A stretch of DNA of 64,000 bases, taken from positions 5,049,003-5,113,002 of the forward strand of contig CM035355.1 in the NCBI GenBank assembly GCA_020137815.1, given 5' to 3'. Origin of the DNA: Hormiphora californensis (Eukaryota; Ctenophora; Tentaculata; Cydippida; Pleurobrachiidae). Both the position numbers and the translations under genes were made by a program. Positions 1 through 62,618 of the stretch are shown here, one piece after another. Numbering within the stretch: position 1 is the first letter of the stretch; each line of letters starts with the position of its first letter. Under the pieces are notes generated by a model. That model was not told where the DNA came from. It saw only the letters and a program-made list of their open reading frames with translations, and did no database searches.

Positions 1-179
1 CAAACCAACGTCATTCTTACTCAGCAAGCCGTATTTTTTTGGAGACCATTTGGTGATAAACAAAATACGGACTGGATAGATAGTTTGTTGTGACAAACAA
101 CACATTTTATCCACTAGACATAGTTGGTAAACAACGCTTGTAGAAGAGTATTGTCTTGGAAGAACAAGTTCAAACTTAC

Positions 180-24933
<24,754 letters not shown>

Positions 24934-25070
24934 GGTGTATTAAAAGAGCAGTAGAGTTTGTTGTTGTTGATTATGAGCGGTAGTTAACTGTTGTCATAAA
25001 GAATCCATTCTGACACGATCTAGAGAATGAGGAATACTGGTTAGTGCACAAACAAGTATAAAACTTGATA

Positions 25071-27370
25071 GGGTAAACCGGGGCAATTCGAACAACTGGG
25101 GCAATTCGAACATAGTACTGCCCGTCTCTCACCTAGTTAAGCTATCATAATGACGTCATCCTATCTCCAGAAGAAAACTGCTCGTTCGAGCCTGCCCGTT
25201 ACCACTAAATAGGCTCTAGATCCGGTTTAAGTTGGTCAATTTACGATTTGAAAAAACCAGCTGAAAGCTAATAATATCAGCTTTCAGATGGTATAAAAAT
25301 TATTTAAATATTCGCATGTTTTCATTCCAAATTCTGGTAAATCAAGATTACCGGGGCAATTCGAACAACCGGGGCAATTCGAACATGGGCAATTTGGTTA
25401 ACACACCGGGGCAATTTGGTTAACTCCCGGGCCAATGATGTGCAGTTCTTTGCACCACGTGATCACGCGTGATACCGGGGCAATTCGAACAAGAACGACC
25501 AGCGTGTAGATTGCGTGTAGATTACATTGTTCGAATTGCCCCCACCTCTAACAACACCAGGCGGGAATCTTCTTCTGGTGTTGTGAGGACGTTCACGTGA
25601 CTCCCACGTGACGAAATAAAGCACTCCTATTGGTGTTGTCCGAATTGCCCCGGTACCATTTTTTCCGACCAAAATTTTTAAATTAGGTATTTAGTTAAGT
25701 AAATGATGGTCCCTAGAGTTGAAATTTATCTTATTTGAAAGATAAAATAATGAACTTTAATCCTATACTAGAGTACCCGTTTGCTGGGAACCCGTGACCT
25801 GGTAAATGGTAATTTATCCTTATATAACCGGTGACATTTGTGTTTGATTTTTAAAAGATAAATTAATTTGTTTGTTCCTTAGATCAATGAGTCTCATAGT
25901 AGGAGCACGTTACAATTTTGGCGAGGCGGGTAAATCATTTACTGTAACGCGCGAATTTTCCCAAAAAGCGCTGCTTTTTTACGCCGCGCGCGGAACCTAG
26001 AATTATGCGTGCAGTGTAAAATTTTAAAATTCATTGTATTGAAAATTTCCTCGCCAAAAAAAGTCGACGAAAAATTCCAAATTCGTGAATTTAGAATTAT
26101 AAGAACTCCGGTCAGTTCTCATCTTGCCAATCCGTTTTCCGGGAACCCCTGGCCAAAGGACATTAAAATTCACATAACGACCAAGTTTCATATCGATTGG
26201 ATAAGATTTTGGGTGGCTACGGTGAAAAATATCATATTTTTGGCATTTTTAACTTTCCCGACGCGATTTACGACCCTTAAACATTGAGTTACGGGAAATC
26301 GCTATCATGTAAAATGAAGTTCAAACGATTCTCTTTCCCCACTATTGCATTAGTTTTTTGATTTAGAGCCGTTTTCAGGGTCTTAGAAGCGTTTGAAAAA
26401 ATGTAAGTATTTTTGGCGCAATGACGTCACCCCGTGACGTCACTGTTGTAAAGATCGGATCAAAAATCTGAGCCCGTACTTACACCCGCCTTGGTCCAAA
26501 GTACCAGTGTACAAATTTTCAGGGGTCTAGCTCAAAAACTGTAGGAGGAGTAGGGAGAAAACAATTATCGGACTAACATTTTGGAAATTATTATATGGAT
26601 AATTTTTTTCATTGTATCTTTTTATGAAACCCGATAGTTGATTTATCAGTCGTTTGAAGATTTTGCGCGCTCATGATAACTGCTAGCTGGGGGATTTAAC
26701 ACCCTGTTCGCGATTTATCAGGCCAGTGTCCTTTTTCACGCGTTTCTCTTCATTTGAATAACATGCGTGTAAAATTCTAAGTATTGAAAATGTGTGTAAA
26801 CACACAGTTCTGTCAACAAAAGAAAGGGGAAACATGTCTGCAACACGTTTCAATGTTATCTCTCTCATAAGGAGTGAAAAGAATCACATTCCATTCATTT
26901 CTCTCTCTCATTGTCTCTTTTACTGTTCATTACCTCTGACAGTGTGTATTGCCCCTAATCTTTCTCTCTCTTTCTCAAACATGTTAGGAACAGTAGACAC
27001 TAAGTCTACACACATTTTCAGGGTATCTGTTGACTATTTACCAGCAGTTCTAGTGTGTTTCACCTTGTGTTGTGTCTCTTATTTGTGTGTAATTACTATC
27101 GGGTTTCATAAAATATGAACGTTTGTTAGCCTATCGCGTTATAGGTTTAAATCACCTCCCCCTCACCCTCGGCTGGCGCCTCGGGATCGGAGTCGGGATT
27201 TAAACCAGTTTAATCGCCCTGCCGGGCGATTAAACTCCAGTTGGCTGTCCCCAGCTCGCGCTGGGAACAGCCAACTTCATAACGCGCCAGTCTACAAACG
27301 TTCATACTTCATTTAAATGGGAGTGAGAACCGATTAAGTAAAAAGTTAACCATTTTGCCCCGGTTTACCC
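25071..27370. mobile_element. 2.3 kb TA-flanked terminal-inverted-repeat element, non-autonomous
   Basis: The left end GGGTAAACCGGGGCAA (25071) and right end TTGCCCCGGTTTACCC (ending 27370) are inverted copies flanked by TA on both sides, as expected for Tc1/mariner/pogo-type insertions. The 16-mer CCGGGGCAATTCGAAC recurs near 25078, 25351, 25368 and 25475, and its complement near 25530 and 25637, so 25078-25655 may be a nested smaller unit. A GC-rich palindromic block lies at about 27110-27310. No transposase ORF is visible. It lies just 5' of the receptor start. Confidence 0.7.
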
Positions 27371-28654
27371 TAATATCACGGCTACTAGATATGAAACAGA
27401 TCTAAACTATAAGTTTTCAGTGCAAGGGTGCATTGGAATTGTTATGTTCTAACCCGCGGGGCGTACGAAACACAGTCTAGCTAGGCAACATTGGAAGACC
27501 TTTCCAATGCATTAAAGATGAAGTTTCATTATATCTTATCAGGAACCGAAGATATCACAGAAACAAAACGTTGCGAAATCCAGGGGGGAAGATGAACAGT
27601 TAATAAAAAAAGGATATTATTATTACATATCAGTAGTGAACAAACGGCGGATATAATCCACGCTAAACAAAAATACCATCTGTTAAAGTTAAATATCGTT
27701 TTGTCTAAGGCTTGGCATATGCTATACTTGTCTGACGAGGGTCCTGGAGGGAATCAAAGGCAGCTAATACTTAATGGCGCTGACAAGGCGAAGCGATATA
27801 TTTGTAATGTTTTTGTAAAATTCCCGAAATTTGGTGTATGTAAGCCCTTCAGGAACATTGCATGTTTCAAACTACTGCAGTACAAAATACTGTACATGCG
27901 TGGGAACCGGGTTTCCTTCTTAGTCCTTATCCCTATTATGTGCCAGACTGGACAATGCAGTACTTTTCAAGACTGAGGGCTGCTAATGGTGGTGGTCCAA
28001 AACACAAGCGAAACTTTGCTGCATTTTCACTTCATTAAAAGCAATCATCCAGTGTATCAAATGCTGGCAGACAGCGGCAAACGCAAAGGCTACGTTATGA
28101 TTGGTCCTTGGCTTCGGATTTCGCTTAGCATTCGCCAATGGCGAATCGCCATACCCTGCAGCCAAGCCCCCTGAATGTTTCTCTTACAAAACACTAACGA
28201 CATCAGGTATTATTTTGCATAGCAACTCGGTAGGACGCAGTGTGATCGCAATCGAAAAATAGGGAACCTCAATATGTGGGGCGTTCCATATGGGAAACAG
28301 GTCGCGACACGGAGAATAATCGGAGGAATACATACAGAGTAGATGAACAATTCACCACTACGGAAACAGTTAACAGTCCCTGCTCCCCAGGTCACTTTGA
28401 AAAATTGGCAAACGTTGCTGGCCCCCGATAGCGCGGGATAAGGCAGCGATAGCGCGGGATAAGGCAGCGCTTTTCAATTTGAAAAACTGCACTTTGGCGT
28501 TTTTGAAAAAAGCCTTCTTCGACTGATATGAGCTCAGATTCAGCTCAGTTCGCGCGGCTGAATGCGCGGCGTTGAAACGCGCAAATCAAGAAATAACGCC
28601 GCGCAATTGGGCTCAATTTAAAAAAGCTCGTTCACGCGAAATTTAAAATCTTGT

Positions 28655-28790
28655 AAAGTGAAAGCGAAACAACAACGAACTGGCTGCGCGTCGCGCATTC
28701 GTTGCGCATAACGATCTCACCGGTGAGATTCATATGCGCAACGTTGCACAACGCGCAGCCAGTTCGTTGTTGTTTCGCTTACACTTTAAA
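28655..28790. repeat. Long palindrome, CGAAACAACAACGAACTGGC arms
   Basis: Arms of about 60 bp (GAAGCGAAACAACAACG type, then GCTGCGCG...) meet at GATCTCACCGGTGAGATT near 28722. Nearly perfect, CpG-rich at the centre, adjoining the next element. Confidence 0.75.
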
Positions 28791-28946
28791 GTCGGATTTT
28801 TTGAAGTTGTCACCCCAAAATGACCGCGCATGTGAAATTTATCAATTTTGACGCGCACACCACACGTTAACATGTGATGTGACGCGCAAAAACATTCCGC
28901 GCACGAGAAGGGGGGTGACAACTTCAAAAAATCCGACTTTAAAGTG
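28783..28946. mobile_element. Small TIR element, ACTTTAAAGTCGG termini
   Basis: Left arm ACTTTAAAGTCGGATTTTTT GAAGTTGTCACCCC (28783-28816) and its inverted copy at 28911-28945. The right arm also forms the 5' boundary of both copies of the retroelement fragment, and a partial copy recurs near 42977-43012. Confidence 0.65.
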
Positions 28947-29062
28947 GTGTAGCTTTAGTTACCAGAAAGAAGACGAAAACAAGTAAGTATTGTCACAAGT
29001 TTAAGCAGTTCGAATGCCTTGAGGTTCTCCTCAAAGAACCTACTAATACCAGGATAGTTGTA

Positions 29063-29857
29063 GTGTACCGGCCTGGCACCTCAGGCCAGTTTACTGCGTT
29101 TCTAGATGAACTAGAGGATCTTTTTCTGAAATTAGCAGAGAGGAAAGAGCGCTGTTTAATATGTGGAGACTTCAATATTCATGTCGAGGACAACCTAGAT
29201 CCCCAAACTCGAAAATTCAATGAACTTCTGAACCAGTTTGGTTGGAGAAATAAAGTAACTGGACCGACCCACATCAAAGGAGGCACACTGGATCTTATCC
29301 TTACCCAGGATATTGCCCCACTCTCTGACACCATTGGTGCCCCGTTCTGCAGCAGCAAACTTGATGAAATAAATGAAGAACACATTCCACATTTATTTCA
29401 TGGAATGCCAGATGGAATCGAAGTAACTGAAATAGATTCATACCCTGTGCCTCCTGCCCCAGACCACTATTTAGTAAAGTGCACAGCAGGAATACCACTA
29501 AAGATGAAGGACGACGAAGTATTGAAAAAATGCAGAAATTTCAAAGAAGTTGACCCAGCGAATCTTCGTGAACTCATTAGAAACTCCAAACTTTCTGAAG
29601 CGCTTCCAGCCGACCAAGAAGAATGTGTTCAGCTATACAACACAACCCTCCAGTCCATCACAGACAAAGTTGCCCCTGAAGAAGAAAAGAGGATAAAGCA
29701 CCCAGACCAACCCCAATGGATAAGAACGCCTACTTGCCAAAATGCTCGTCGAATACGTAGAGGAGCCGAACGACGCTGGAGGGGGGTGACAACTTCAAAA
29801 AATCCGACTTTAAAGTGGTGTAGCTTTAGTTACCAGAAAGAAGACGAAAACAAGTAA
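29063..29857 (+). pseudogene. Duplicated endonuclease fragment of the retrotransposon
   Basis: Identical over its first 240 or so residues to the start of the reading at 29934, then runs out of the duplication into the TIR sequence (GVTTSKNP) and stops. It is a dead fragment made by the 871-bp tandem duplication. Confidence 0.85.
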
Positions 29858-29933
29858 GTATTGTCACAAGTTTAAGCAGTTCGAATGCCTTGAGGTTCTC
29901 CTCAAAGAACCTACTAATACCAGGATAGTTGTA

Positions 29934-32669
29934 GTGTACCGGCCTGGCACCTCAGGCCAGTTTACTGCGTTTCTAGATGAACTAGAGGATCTTTTTCTGA
30001 AATTAGCAGAGAGGAAAGAGCGCTGTTTAATATGTGGAGACTTCAATATTCATGTCGAGGACAACCTAGATCCCCAAACTCGAAAATTCAATGAACTTCT
30101 GAACCAGTTTGGTTGGAGAAATAAAGTAACTGGACCGACCCACATCAAAGGAGGCACACTGGATCTTATCCTTACCCAGGATATTGCCCCACTCTCTGAC
30201 ACCATTGGTGCCCCGTTCTGCAGCAGCAAACTTGATGAAATAAATGAAGAACACATTCCACATTTATTTCATGGAATGCCAGATGGAATCGAAGTAACTG
30301 AAATAGATTCATACCCTGTGCCTCCTGCCCCAGACCACTATTTAGTAAAGTGCACAGCAGGAATACCACTAAAGATGAAGGACGACGAAGTATTGAAAAA
30401 ATGCAGAAATTTCAAAGAAGTTGACCCAGCGAATCTTCGTGAACTCATTAGAAACTCCAAACTTTCTGAAGCGCTTCCAGCCGACCAAGAAGAATGTGTT
30501 CAGCTATACAACACAACCCTCCAGTCCATCACAGACAAAGTTGCCCCTGAAGAAGAAAAGAGGATAAAGCACCCAGACCAACCCCAATGGATAAGAACGC
30601 CTACTTGCCAAAATGCTCGTCGAATACGTAGAGGAGCCGAACGACGCTGGAGACGTGCTCGTCTAAAGAAGACAAATCCTAAGAAACTTGTCTCAAAATA
30701 CCACTGTTGGAAAAGCACCAGCAAGTTCGCATCCAAAGTTCTTGGTAATGCCAAAGCTAGTTTTGTCAGTAAAAAACTAGAACGAGTAAAAGGAAACCCG
30801 AAATCTACACACAGAGTGGTCAACAGTTTACTTGGAAAGGAAAAAACACCTTCAACACTGCCATCGAAAAAGGAAGCAACTCCACTAGCAACCAGATTTA
30901 ACGAGTTCTTCAAAGCTAAAGTAACAAAAATATACTCTGTGATTGAGGCTGAGGATGTTCCAACCCCAACAACTCAACCTGAACCAATAACCTGTACATC
31001 ATCGCTCACTAAGTTTAGACCTGTGACCGATGAGGAACTGGCCAGAACTATTCGTGATATGAACAAGAAGCATTGTTCTCTAGATCCAATGCCTTCCAGC
31101 ATGGTCAGTGACGCACTTCCTGAGCTTATACCTGTGTTATCACGGATTGTTAACGACAGTTTAACAAAAGGTGTATTTCCAAAAGTCTTCAAAGAAGCCA
31201 TCATCCGTCCGTCGTTTAAAGGTAAGGATCTGGATTCTGAGGAACTAAACAGTTATAGGCCGATAAGCAACCTTAGCTTTGTCTCAAAAGTTGTTGAAAA
31301 ATGCGCTTCATTACAACTGATTGAATACCTCGAAGCAAACAAGCTCTTGCCCACCAAGCAATCGGCCTACCGGAAGTATCATTCCTGTGAGACAGCGACA
31401 CTTAAGATCTTCAATGACATTCTTCTGTTGATGGATAGCAAATCAAAAGTGATTCTACTGTTGCTTGATTTAAGCGCAGCTTTCGATACTGTTAAACATA
31501 CCACTCTGTTAGACAAGCTGTATAATTACTATGGCATCAAGCAGACGGCCTTAAAGTGGTTCAAATCCTACTTGATTGGTAGAACGTCTTCGGTTGATAC
31601 AGGAGATGAAATGTCTCCTTCAATCGAAATCGAGATAGGTGTCCCTCAAGGATCAATCTTGGGTCCCATCCTCTTTATTATGTATACACGAGAGATTCAA
31701 GACATTGCAGGTATCTATGGGCTACACGTGCACATGTATGCAGATGATACCCAGTTGTATATCAGCTTTGATCCAGCCAATGAGGACATCATTTTTGAGA
31801 AAATCCAAGACTGCCTTCAACACATCAAATGGTGGATGAAAGCTAACTATCTAAAGCTAAATTCAGGTAAAACCGAAATTGTCGTGATCAACAATAAAGC
31901 AGACAAGTCACCTAATCCGACATCGATCTTCCTGCAAAAGAGTGACAAAATCCCGACTGAACCATCCACAGAAGCTCGAAATTTAGGTGTTTGGTTTGAC
32001 CAAACCTTCTCAATGTCATCCCATGTGTCCCGAGTTATCCAGTCGTGTTGGAGCCAGCTGGCAAATCTATGGAGGATCAGGAAAGGACTCACTGTACAGC
32101 TAAAGACTCAACTTGTACATCAACTTGTTCACTCAAGGCTAGATTTTGGTAACGGACTACTCGTTGGACTTTCAAAACGGGATTTGCAACGACTACAAAA
32201 AGTGCAAAACAGTGCCACTAGATTTATCTATGGATCGAAAGGAAAGCGAGGAGTTACCGAAATGAGGAAGAAACTTCATTTCCTTCCGGTCGAGCAAAGA
32301 ATCGTTTTCAAAGTCTGCCTCCTGGTCTATAAATGTATACATGGACTTGTGCCTGAGTATCTGTCAGACATGATTATACGCAGACAGCCGAAGGCCAGAA
32401 AAGTTCGTCTTGATGATGACCTAACCCTAGTGGAAAAACGCCATGATACAAAATATCTTACCACTCAGAAAGCGTTCAGTGTATGCGGACCTAAGATTTG
32501 GAACAAACTACCTAAAAGCCTAAGAGAAGCATCATCTCTTGAAACTTTCAAGCAAATGTTGAAAACTCATCTTTTCACCGTCGCTTATCCAGATAGTAAC
32601 AGTGGTACGAACACAGTGACTCAACCACGTAAAGCGAAGGCCAAGATTTTAAACCCATCCTGCCGATAA
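29934..32669 (+). CDS. Retrotransposon endonuclease / reverse transcriptase (truncated N-terminus)
   Basis: A 911-residue reading from the first internal Met. The frame is open upstream to GVALVTRKK, so the real N-terminus is lost. N-terminal part: C-terminal half of an APE-type endonuclease (CLICGDFNIHVEDNLD, GGTLDLILTQD). Middle: reverse transcriptase with SYRPISNLSFVSKVVEK, LDLSAAFDTVKH, GVPQGSILGPILFIMY and the catalytic YADDTQLYISF. C-terminal: the conserved RRL-type tail region (FLPVEQRIVFKVCLLVYKC). The intact RT frame suggests recent activity, but the element cannot be autonomous without the full endonuclease. CR1/L2/Jockey superfamily is inferred from motif style. Confidence 0.88.
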   Translation: MYRPGTSGQFTAFLDELEDLFLKLAERKERCLICGDFNIHVEDNLDPQTRKFNELLNQFGWRNKVTGPTHIKGGTLDLILTQDIAPLSDTIGAPFCSSKLDEINEEHIPHLFHGMPDGIEVTEIDSYPVPPAPDHYLVKCTAGIPLKMKDDEVLKKCRNFKEVDPANLRELIRNSKLSEALPADQEECVQLYNTTLQSITDKVAPEEEKRIKHPDQPQWIRTPTCQNARRIRRGAERRWRRARLKKTNPKKLVSKYHCWKSTSKFASKVLGNAKASFVSKKLERVKGNPKSTHRVVNSLLGKEKTPSTLPSKKEATPLATRFNEFFKAKVTKIYSVIEAEDVPTPTTQPEPITCTSSLTKFRPVTDEELARTIRDMNKKHCSLDPMPSSMVSDALPELIPVLSRIVNDSLTKGVFPKVFKEAIIRPSFKGKDLDSEELNSYRPISNLSFVSKVVEKCASLQLIEYLEANKLLPTKQSAYRKYHSCETATLKIFNDILLLMDSKSKVILLLLDLSAAFDTVKHTTLLDKLYNYYGIKQTALKWFKSYLIGRTSSVDTGDEMSPSIEIEIGVPQGSILGPILFIMYTREIQDIAGIYGLHVHMYADDTQLYISFDPANEDIIFEKIQDCLQHIKWWMKANYLKLNSGKTEIVVINNKADKSPNPTSIFLQKSDKIPTEPSTEARNLGVWFDQTFSMSSHVSRVIQSCWSQLANLWRIRKGLTVQLKTQLVHQLVHSRLDFGNGLLVGLSKRDLQRLQKVQNSATRFIYGSKGKRGVTEMRKKLHFLPVEQRIVFKVCLLVYKCIHGLVPEYLSDMIIRRQPKARKVRLDDDLTLVEKRHDTKYLTTQKAFSVCGPKIWNKLPKSLREASSLETFKQMLKTHLFTVAYPDSNSGTNTVTQPRKAKAKILNPSCR

Positions 32670-33350
32670 TACATCTTTGTCTATGGGTCCTGAGTTGACT
32701 AACTTTGAGCTAAAGAAAAGACAAGACAAGATCCGTAAAGACAAGCCCACACACACAATTCAATCACAGCACATCACTTTATTTTGCTACAACTTATTAT
32801 AATTTATTTTTATGATAAAAATATTCTTAATCCACTAATTTATTATTTTAATCACCCAATTAACTTATTATTTTTAATCAAAAGTAATCTGTATTATTCA
32901 ATCTGACTCAAGCTACCCAGCTGTTATCACTCACTTTTCTTTCTTTTCTTTTGTATCAATTTTGTCCAACCTTAGTCACTACCTTTCCACATCATCCACT
33001 TCGATGAACTTTTTCAACTTATTTCACTCCCCGCACACTATTTCAATCATTACTCCACCCTAATTCTTACTAGTTAACAATATTCAAATCACAATCATCT
33101 ATCTTTCTTCTTTTTTATACCATAACGTATTTTTTATACTTTTTCCTCGGACTAAATCTTCTCTCTTCATTATTATTTCTTGATCAAAATTAGCTTGAAT
33201 GGCATTCCTCTGGCTATGAGAAGGCCGCTATAGACGCGGTGTTAGTTTTAACGATAATCTCGGTGTTCTTTAAGTATATCTTTAAGTTCTAGTTTAAACG
33301 AGTAGTGAACTAGCATATTTAACGCATGATAGCGGGATATAAATATTCGA

Positions 33351-33379
<29 letters not shown>

Positions 33380-33381
<2 letters not shown>

Positions 33382-33588
33382 TAAGCGACAGGCCGCCGCG
33401 CATCAAAATGCAGCGCTTGAAATCGATTTCCGGTTCCTGATAAGCTAGCGACTTTTTCTTAGCGCCATTGGAAAGATAAAAATTTTATCTTTCCAACGCA
33501 ACCAGGATCAAGTCTCTATCTTATCAGGAACCGGAGATATGACCAATTAACCAATTGTGTGCGCGGCGGCCTGTCGCTTAAATAAAAA
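33380..33588. mobile_element. MITE with TTTAAGCGACAGGCCGCCGC termini
   Basis: Terminal inverted repeats TTATTTAAGCGACAGGCCGC and GCGGCCTGTCGCTTAAATAA flank about 208 bp directly after the retrotransposon (ATT)n tail. Inside is a second stem, CCGGTTCCTGATAAG(C/A)TAG and CTATCTTATCAGGAACCGG. The same internal stem recurs at 42850-42960 and, as one arm, near 27533. Confidence 0.75.
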
Positions 33589-33601
33589 ATTCGACTATAG
33601 T

Positions 33602-33738
33602 GGAAGCTCTTACGGTATTCCCACGAACGTGGGAAAAGAGAGATAAATAGAAATACTAAGAGAGAGAAATTTCACTCTCTTAGTATTTCTATCTATCTCT
33701 CTTTTCCCACGGTCGTGGGAATACCGTAAGAGCTTCCA
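33602..33738. repeat. Near-perfect palindrome
   Basis: GGAAGCTCTTACGGTATTCC...GAGAGAAATTTC...then the mirror ending GGAATACCGTAAGAGCTTCC. Arms of about 65 bp. An outer GAGCTTCCACTAT (about 34012) is inverted relative to ATAGTGGAAGCTC (about 33597), so a larger element of about 430 bp may enclose it. Confidence 0.8.
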
Positions 33739-34153
33739 GGAAAACGTTAAAATCTGGGTGCCTTTCATTGCTAACAATTCATAGTTTTGGCGCGCGCGAC
33801 GGGTTAGGGCTATCCGTTAGGGTCTGGTTAGGGTTTGGTTTGGGGTTACCGGTTAGGGCTATCGATTCTCTAACTGATACCGTTTAGTTTACACAAATCG
33901 GCCATGTGGTTCCATGGCTATAGCCGTTTGAAAAAAGTCGGTCTAAGTATACTCTTTTGGCAGCGCGCACCTGTAAACAGGCTGCAAGGCACCCAGATTA
34001 TAATCGCGCCCGAGCTTCCACTATTGGCGATTTCGAAAATTTTTCGAAATTTTCAAAATTGAAAATTGACGGAACTCGAAAGTTGCAACTTGCAGCAGAA
34101 CTCTGACTTAAGGCGACAAAATGCCGACGAATAACAGTGATGAATTTAAACTA

Positions 34154-34390
34154 CTAAAGTTCATAAATTTCTCTGTCTTTTCGTTGTTTTATAGCAGAAT
34201 TTAAAGACGGATTTGGCCGATTCTCCGCTTTAGAATTGATTTGATTTGATTTGAGAGGGCATTGAGAGTGTTCTAGCATGTCAATTAGTTTTATGGAGGC
34301 CCGAAAACTTTTCCCGACGCTCTTGCGGTCAAACATCCTGATATTAAATGTAAATTGGTATTCGATTGCACTGTTTTGCACAGCTGTCAT
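34154..34390. other. RasGAP 5' flank, no clear promoter motif
   Basis: The 350 bp upstream of the ATG at 34464 contain no obvious TATA box. An earlier ATG at 34121 gives only a 27-codon reading. A short ttgatttgatttgattt repeat lies near 34236. Confidence 0.4.
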
Positions 34391-34463
34391 TTCAGAAAAC
34401 TTAATCCGTTAGTAATCATTCAATCTTTAGCTAGATTAATAATGGTCTAGCCACTGCTGAGAT

Positions 34464-60799
<26,336 letters not shown>

Positions 60800-62618
60800 C
60801 GACCTATAAAATGAGAAAGAACAGACCTCGAAAGAAGACCCCAGATTCATCAACATCATCATTATAGAGAGAGAGCGATCTCAGAATATCATAATTATTC
60901 CTCATGTTGATACTGAGTGGCCCGTTGTGTGTATGTGTGTATAGAATTGTACATATATATATCAGCACATTGTACCGATGAAGAGAGACTGTAGGGTGGA
61001 CTAGAAAGACATTTGTTATAATTTTAGGAGAGAGTGGGAGGATTTGTTGGGGTTGTGTTTGGTTGAATTGTTCATACTTTCTTCTGACACAGTGTTTGGT
61101 GGTGTAACCGCCTCTTCAAAACTACGAGGGGCGCAATATATGTCCCATTAGGGTTGTACAGCTTTTTAGGGGAAAAGTGTGTGTGTGTTTCAGTATAATG
61201 TGTCTGACGACTAATTATGTTCGTGGTTGATCTACGCAGTATGTAGGAGTAAAACAGTATGTTTGGGGAATATGGGATATAGAGCGAGATCTATGATATA
61301 GCTTGGTAGCTTTGAACTGATCGTGATTCGGGGAAGCGGGTCTAAATTCCAAGATCAACGTCCTTATTTGAGGTGCAATAGTCTACTAGTGAGGAAAGCT
61401 GATAGTCTACTAAACTTCGTGCTCTTATATACTGGCGGTTCGGGTGATCGCGAGCAGCAAGGGGAGTATTGAACGGTGAGGAAAGCTGATCGGGTGATTT
61501 GAGTGAGAGAGTCAGAACGATTGGTTTAATTGATTTTTGCACACCATCCCCCCTTCTTCATAGTGTTGTTGAGTAACGCCTTCCAAGTGTGTTTATTATT
61601 TTAAACAGTACATGTTTTGTATCATGATCTAGAACACGCTAATTGATGTAGCACATCCCCCCCCCCCATTATTTAGACTGTTTTCAGTTGTGCTGTGAGA
61701 TGAGAGAGTTGACCTATCTCACAGATCCACACAAGGTTTGATGTTCTGTGTGTCAGAACCCGCATTGTCAAAATAAAGGAGTGTGAGAGTGAGATAGAGG
61801 GAAAGAGAGAGAAAGAGAGAGAGGGAGAAAGAGAGAGATATACAGAGTCATTCACTTCACTATTTGACTCCCCTTCACTATTTAACTTTTCGCTGTGTGT
61901 CTGTGTATGTACACATCTTATTATATGATCTTTTTCTCAGAGACAAAACTATTTATCAGATTTGACCCTTTCTGATCCCGCCGAAAAGTGTTGGTTACGA
62001 AGTTCCCCCTCCCTTGCCAGCGAGCGAAGGTCGCGAGGGGTTATTTCGTAACCAACAAAAAGTGGGGGATCGATGGAATCAAATTGTTTTCAAAACCTCG
62101 GATTATTCCGTCATTTGGCCTCCTAGATTCTCCTAGCCAGGGAACAGTGTTCTGAACACATTAGGGAACACACTAGGACACACAGAAGGGCTGACAGAAC
62201 ACATGTTAGGGTTGCAATCTTGCCACACGTGTACTGTCAGTACCTAGTGTAATACCATGAGGCCGTATCACATGTGTTTAATTAGAGGTATTATAATACT
62301 GAGCTGTGTCAACTACTACATCTTTTAAATTTCTGACCAATTAAAATACCGAGTTTTTGTGGTTTTTTAAAGGTGGCGGGCGCAGTACACAGGATTACTC
62401 CACTGCAAATTACACACGATTTGTTCTGAACGGATATTGCCGGGGAAATAGTTCTTATTCGGCCCTCATTATATCTCTTCTCTGGCATGTACCATGAATA
62501 TTGCATTGAACTGTCATGAATCATATACTCATAGAGTTCTGGCTTTCTGATTTTCTCTCTCTCTCTGAAAGCTGTCTCTTGTATCACATGTGGCTTCATC
62601 TCTCTCTCTCCACACATG
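60800..62618. other. Convergent 3' region between RasGAP and the kinase
   Basis: The RasGAP 3' UTR presumably runs from 60800. A canonical AATAAA lies at 61772-61777 and is a candidate polyadenylation signal. A GA-rich stretch follows (61785-61840). No ORF with protein-like composition was found on either strand. Confidence 0.5.

Larger units (their letters stand above)
28909..33381 (+). mobile_element. 5'-truncated CR1/Jockey-like non-LTR retrotransposon with internal duplication
   Basis: The element begins inside the endonuclease domain, has one long ORF, a 3' UTR of about 680 bp and ends in an (ATT)n tract at about 33350-33381, a common kind of 3' tail in CR1/L2-like elements. Its first 871 bp occur twice in tandem (28909-29780 and 29780-30651), apparently identical. 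It lies in the intergenic space between the divergent receptor and RasGAP genes. Confidence 0.85.

Noticed and set aside
1-100. Further receptor exon at the left edge (donor-like GCTGAGTAAGA on the minus strand)
   Set aside because: No acceptor or continued domain sequence can be seen before the window ends.
33800-33865. Interstitial telomeric repeat
   Set aside because: Several GGTTAGGG words occur but with irregular spacing and intervening sequence, not a tandem TTAGGG array.
34121-34204. Earlier ATG for the RasGAP gene
   Set aside because: Gives a 27-codon reading ending in TAA, unrelated to the family. MEEGIRIKSALKVRIG at 34464 matches the expected N-terminus.
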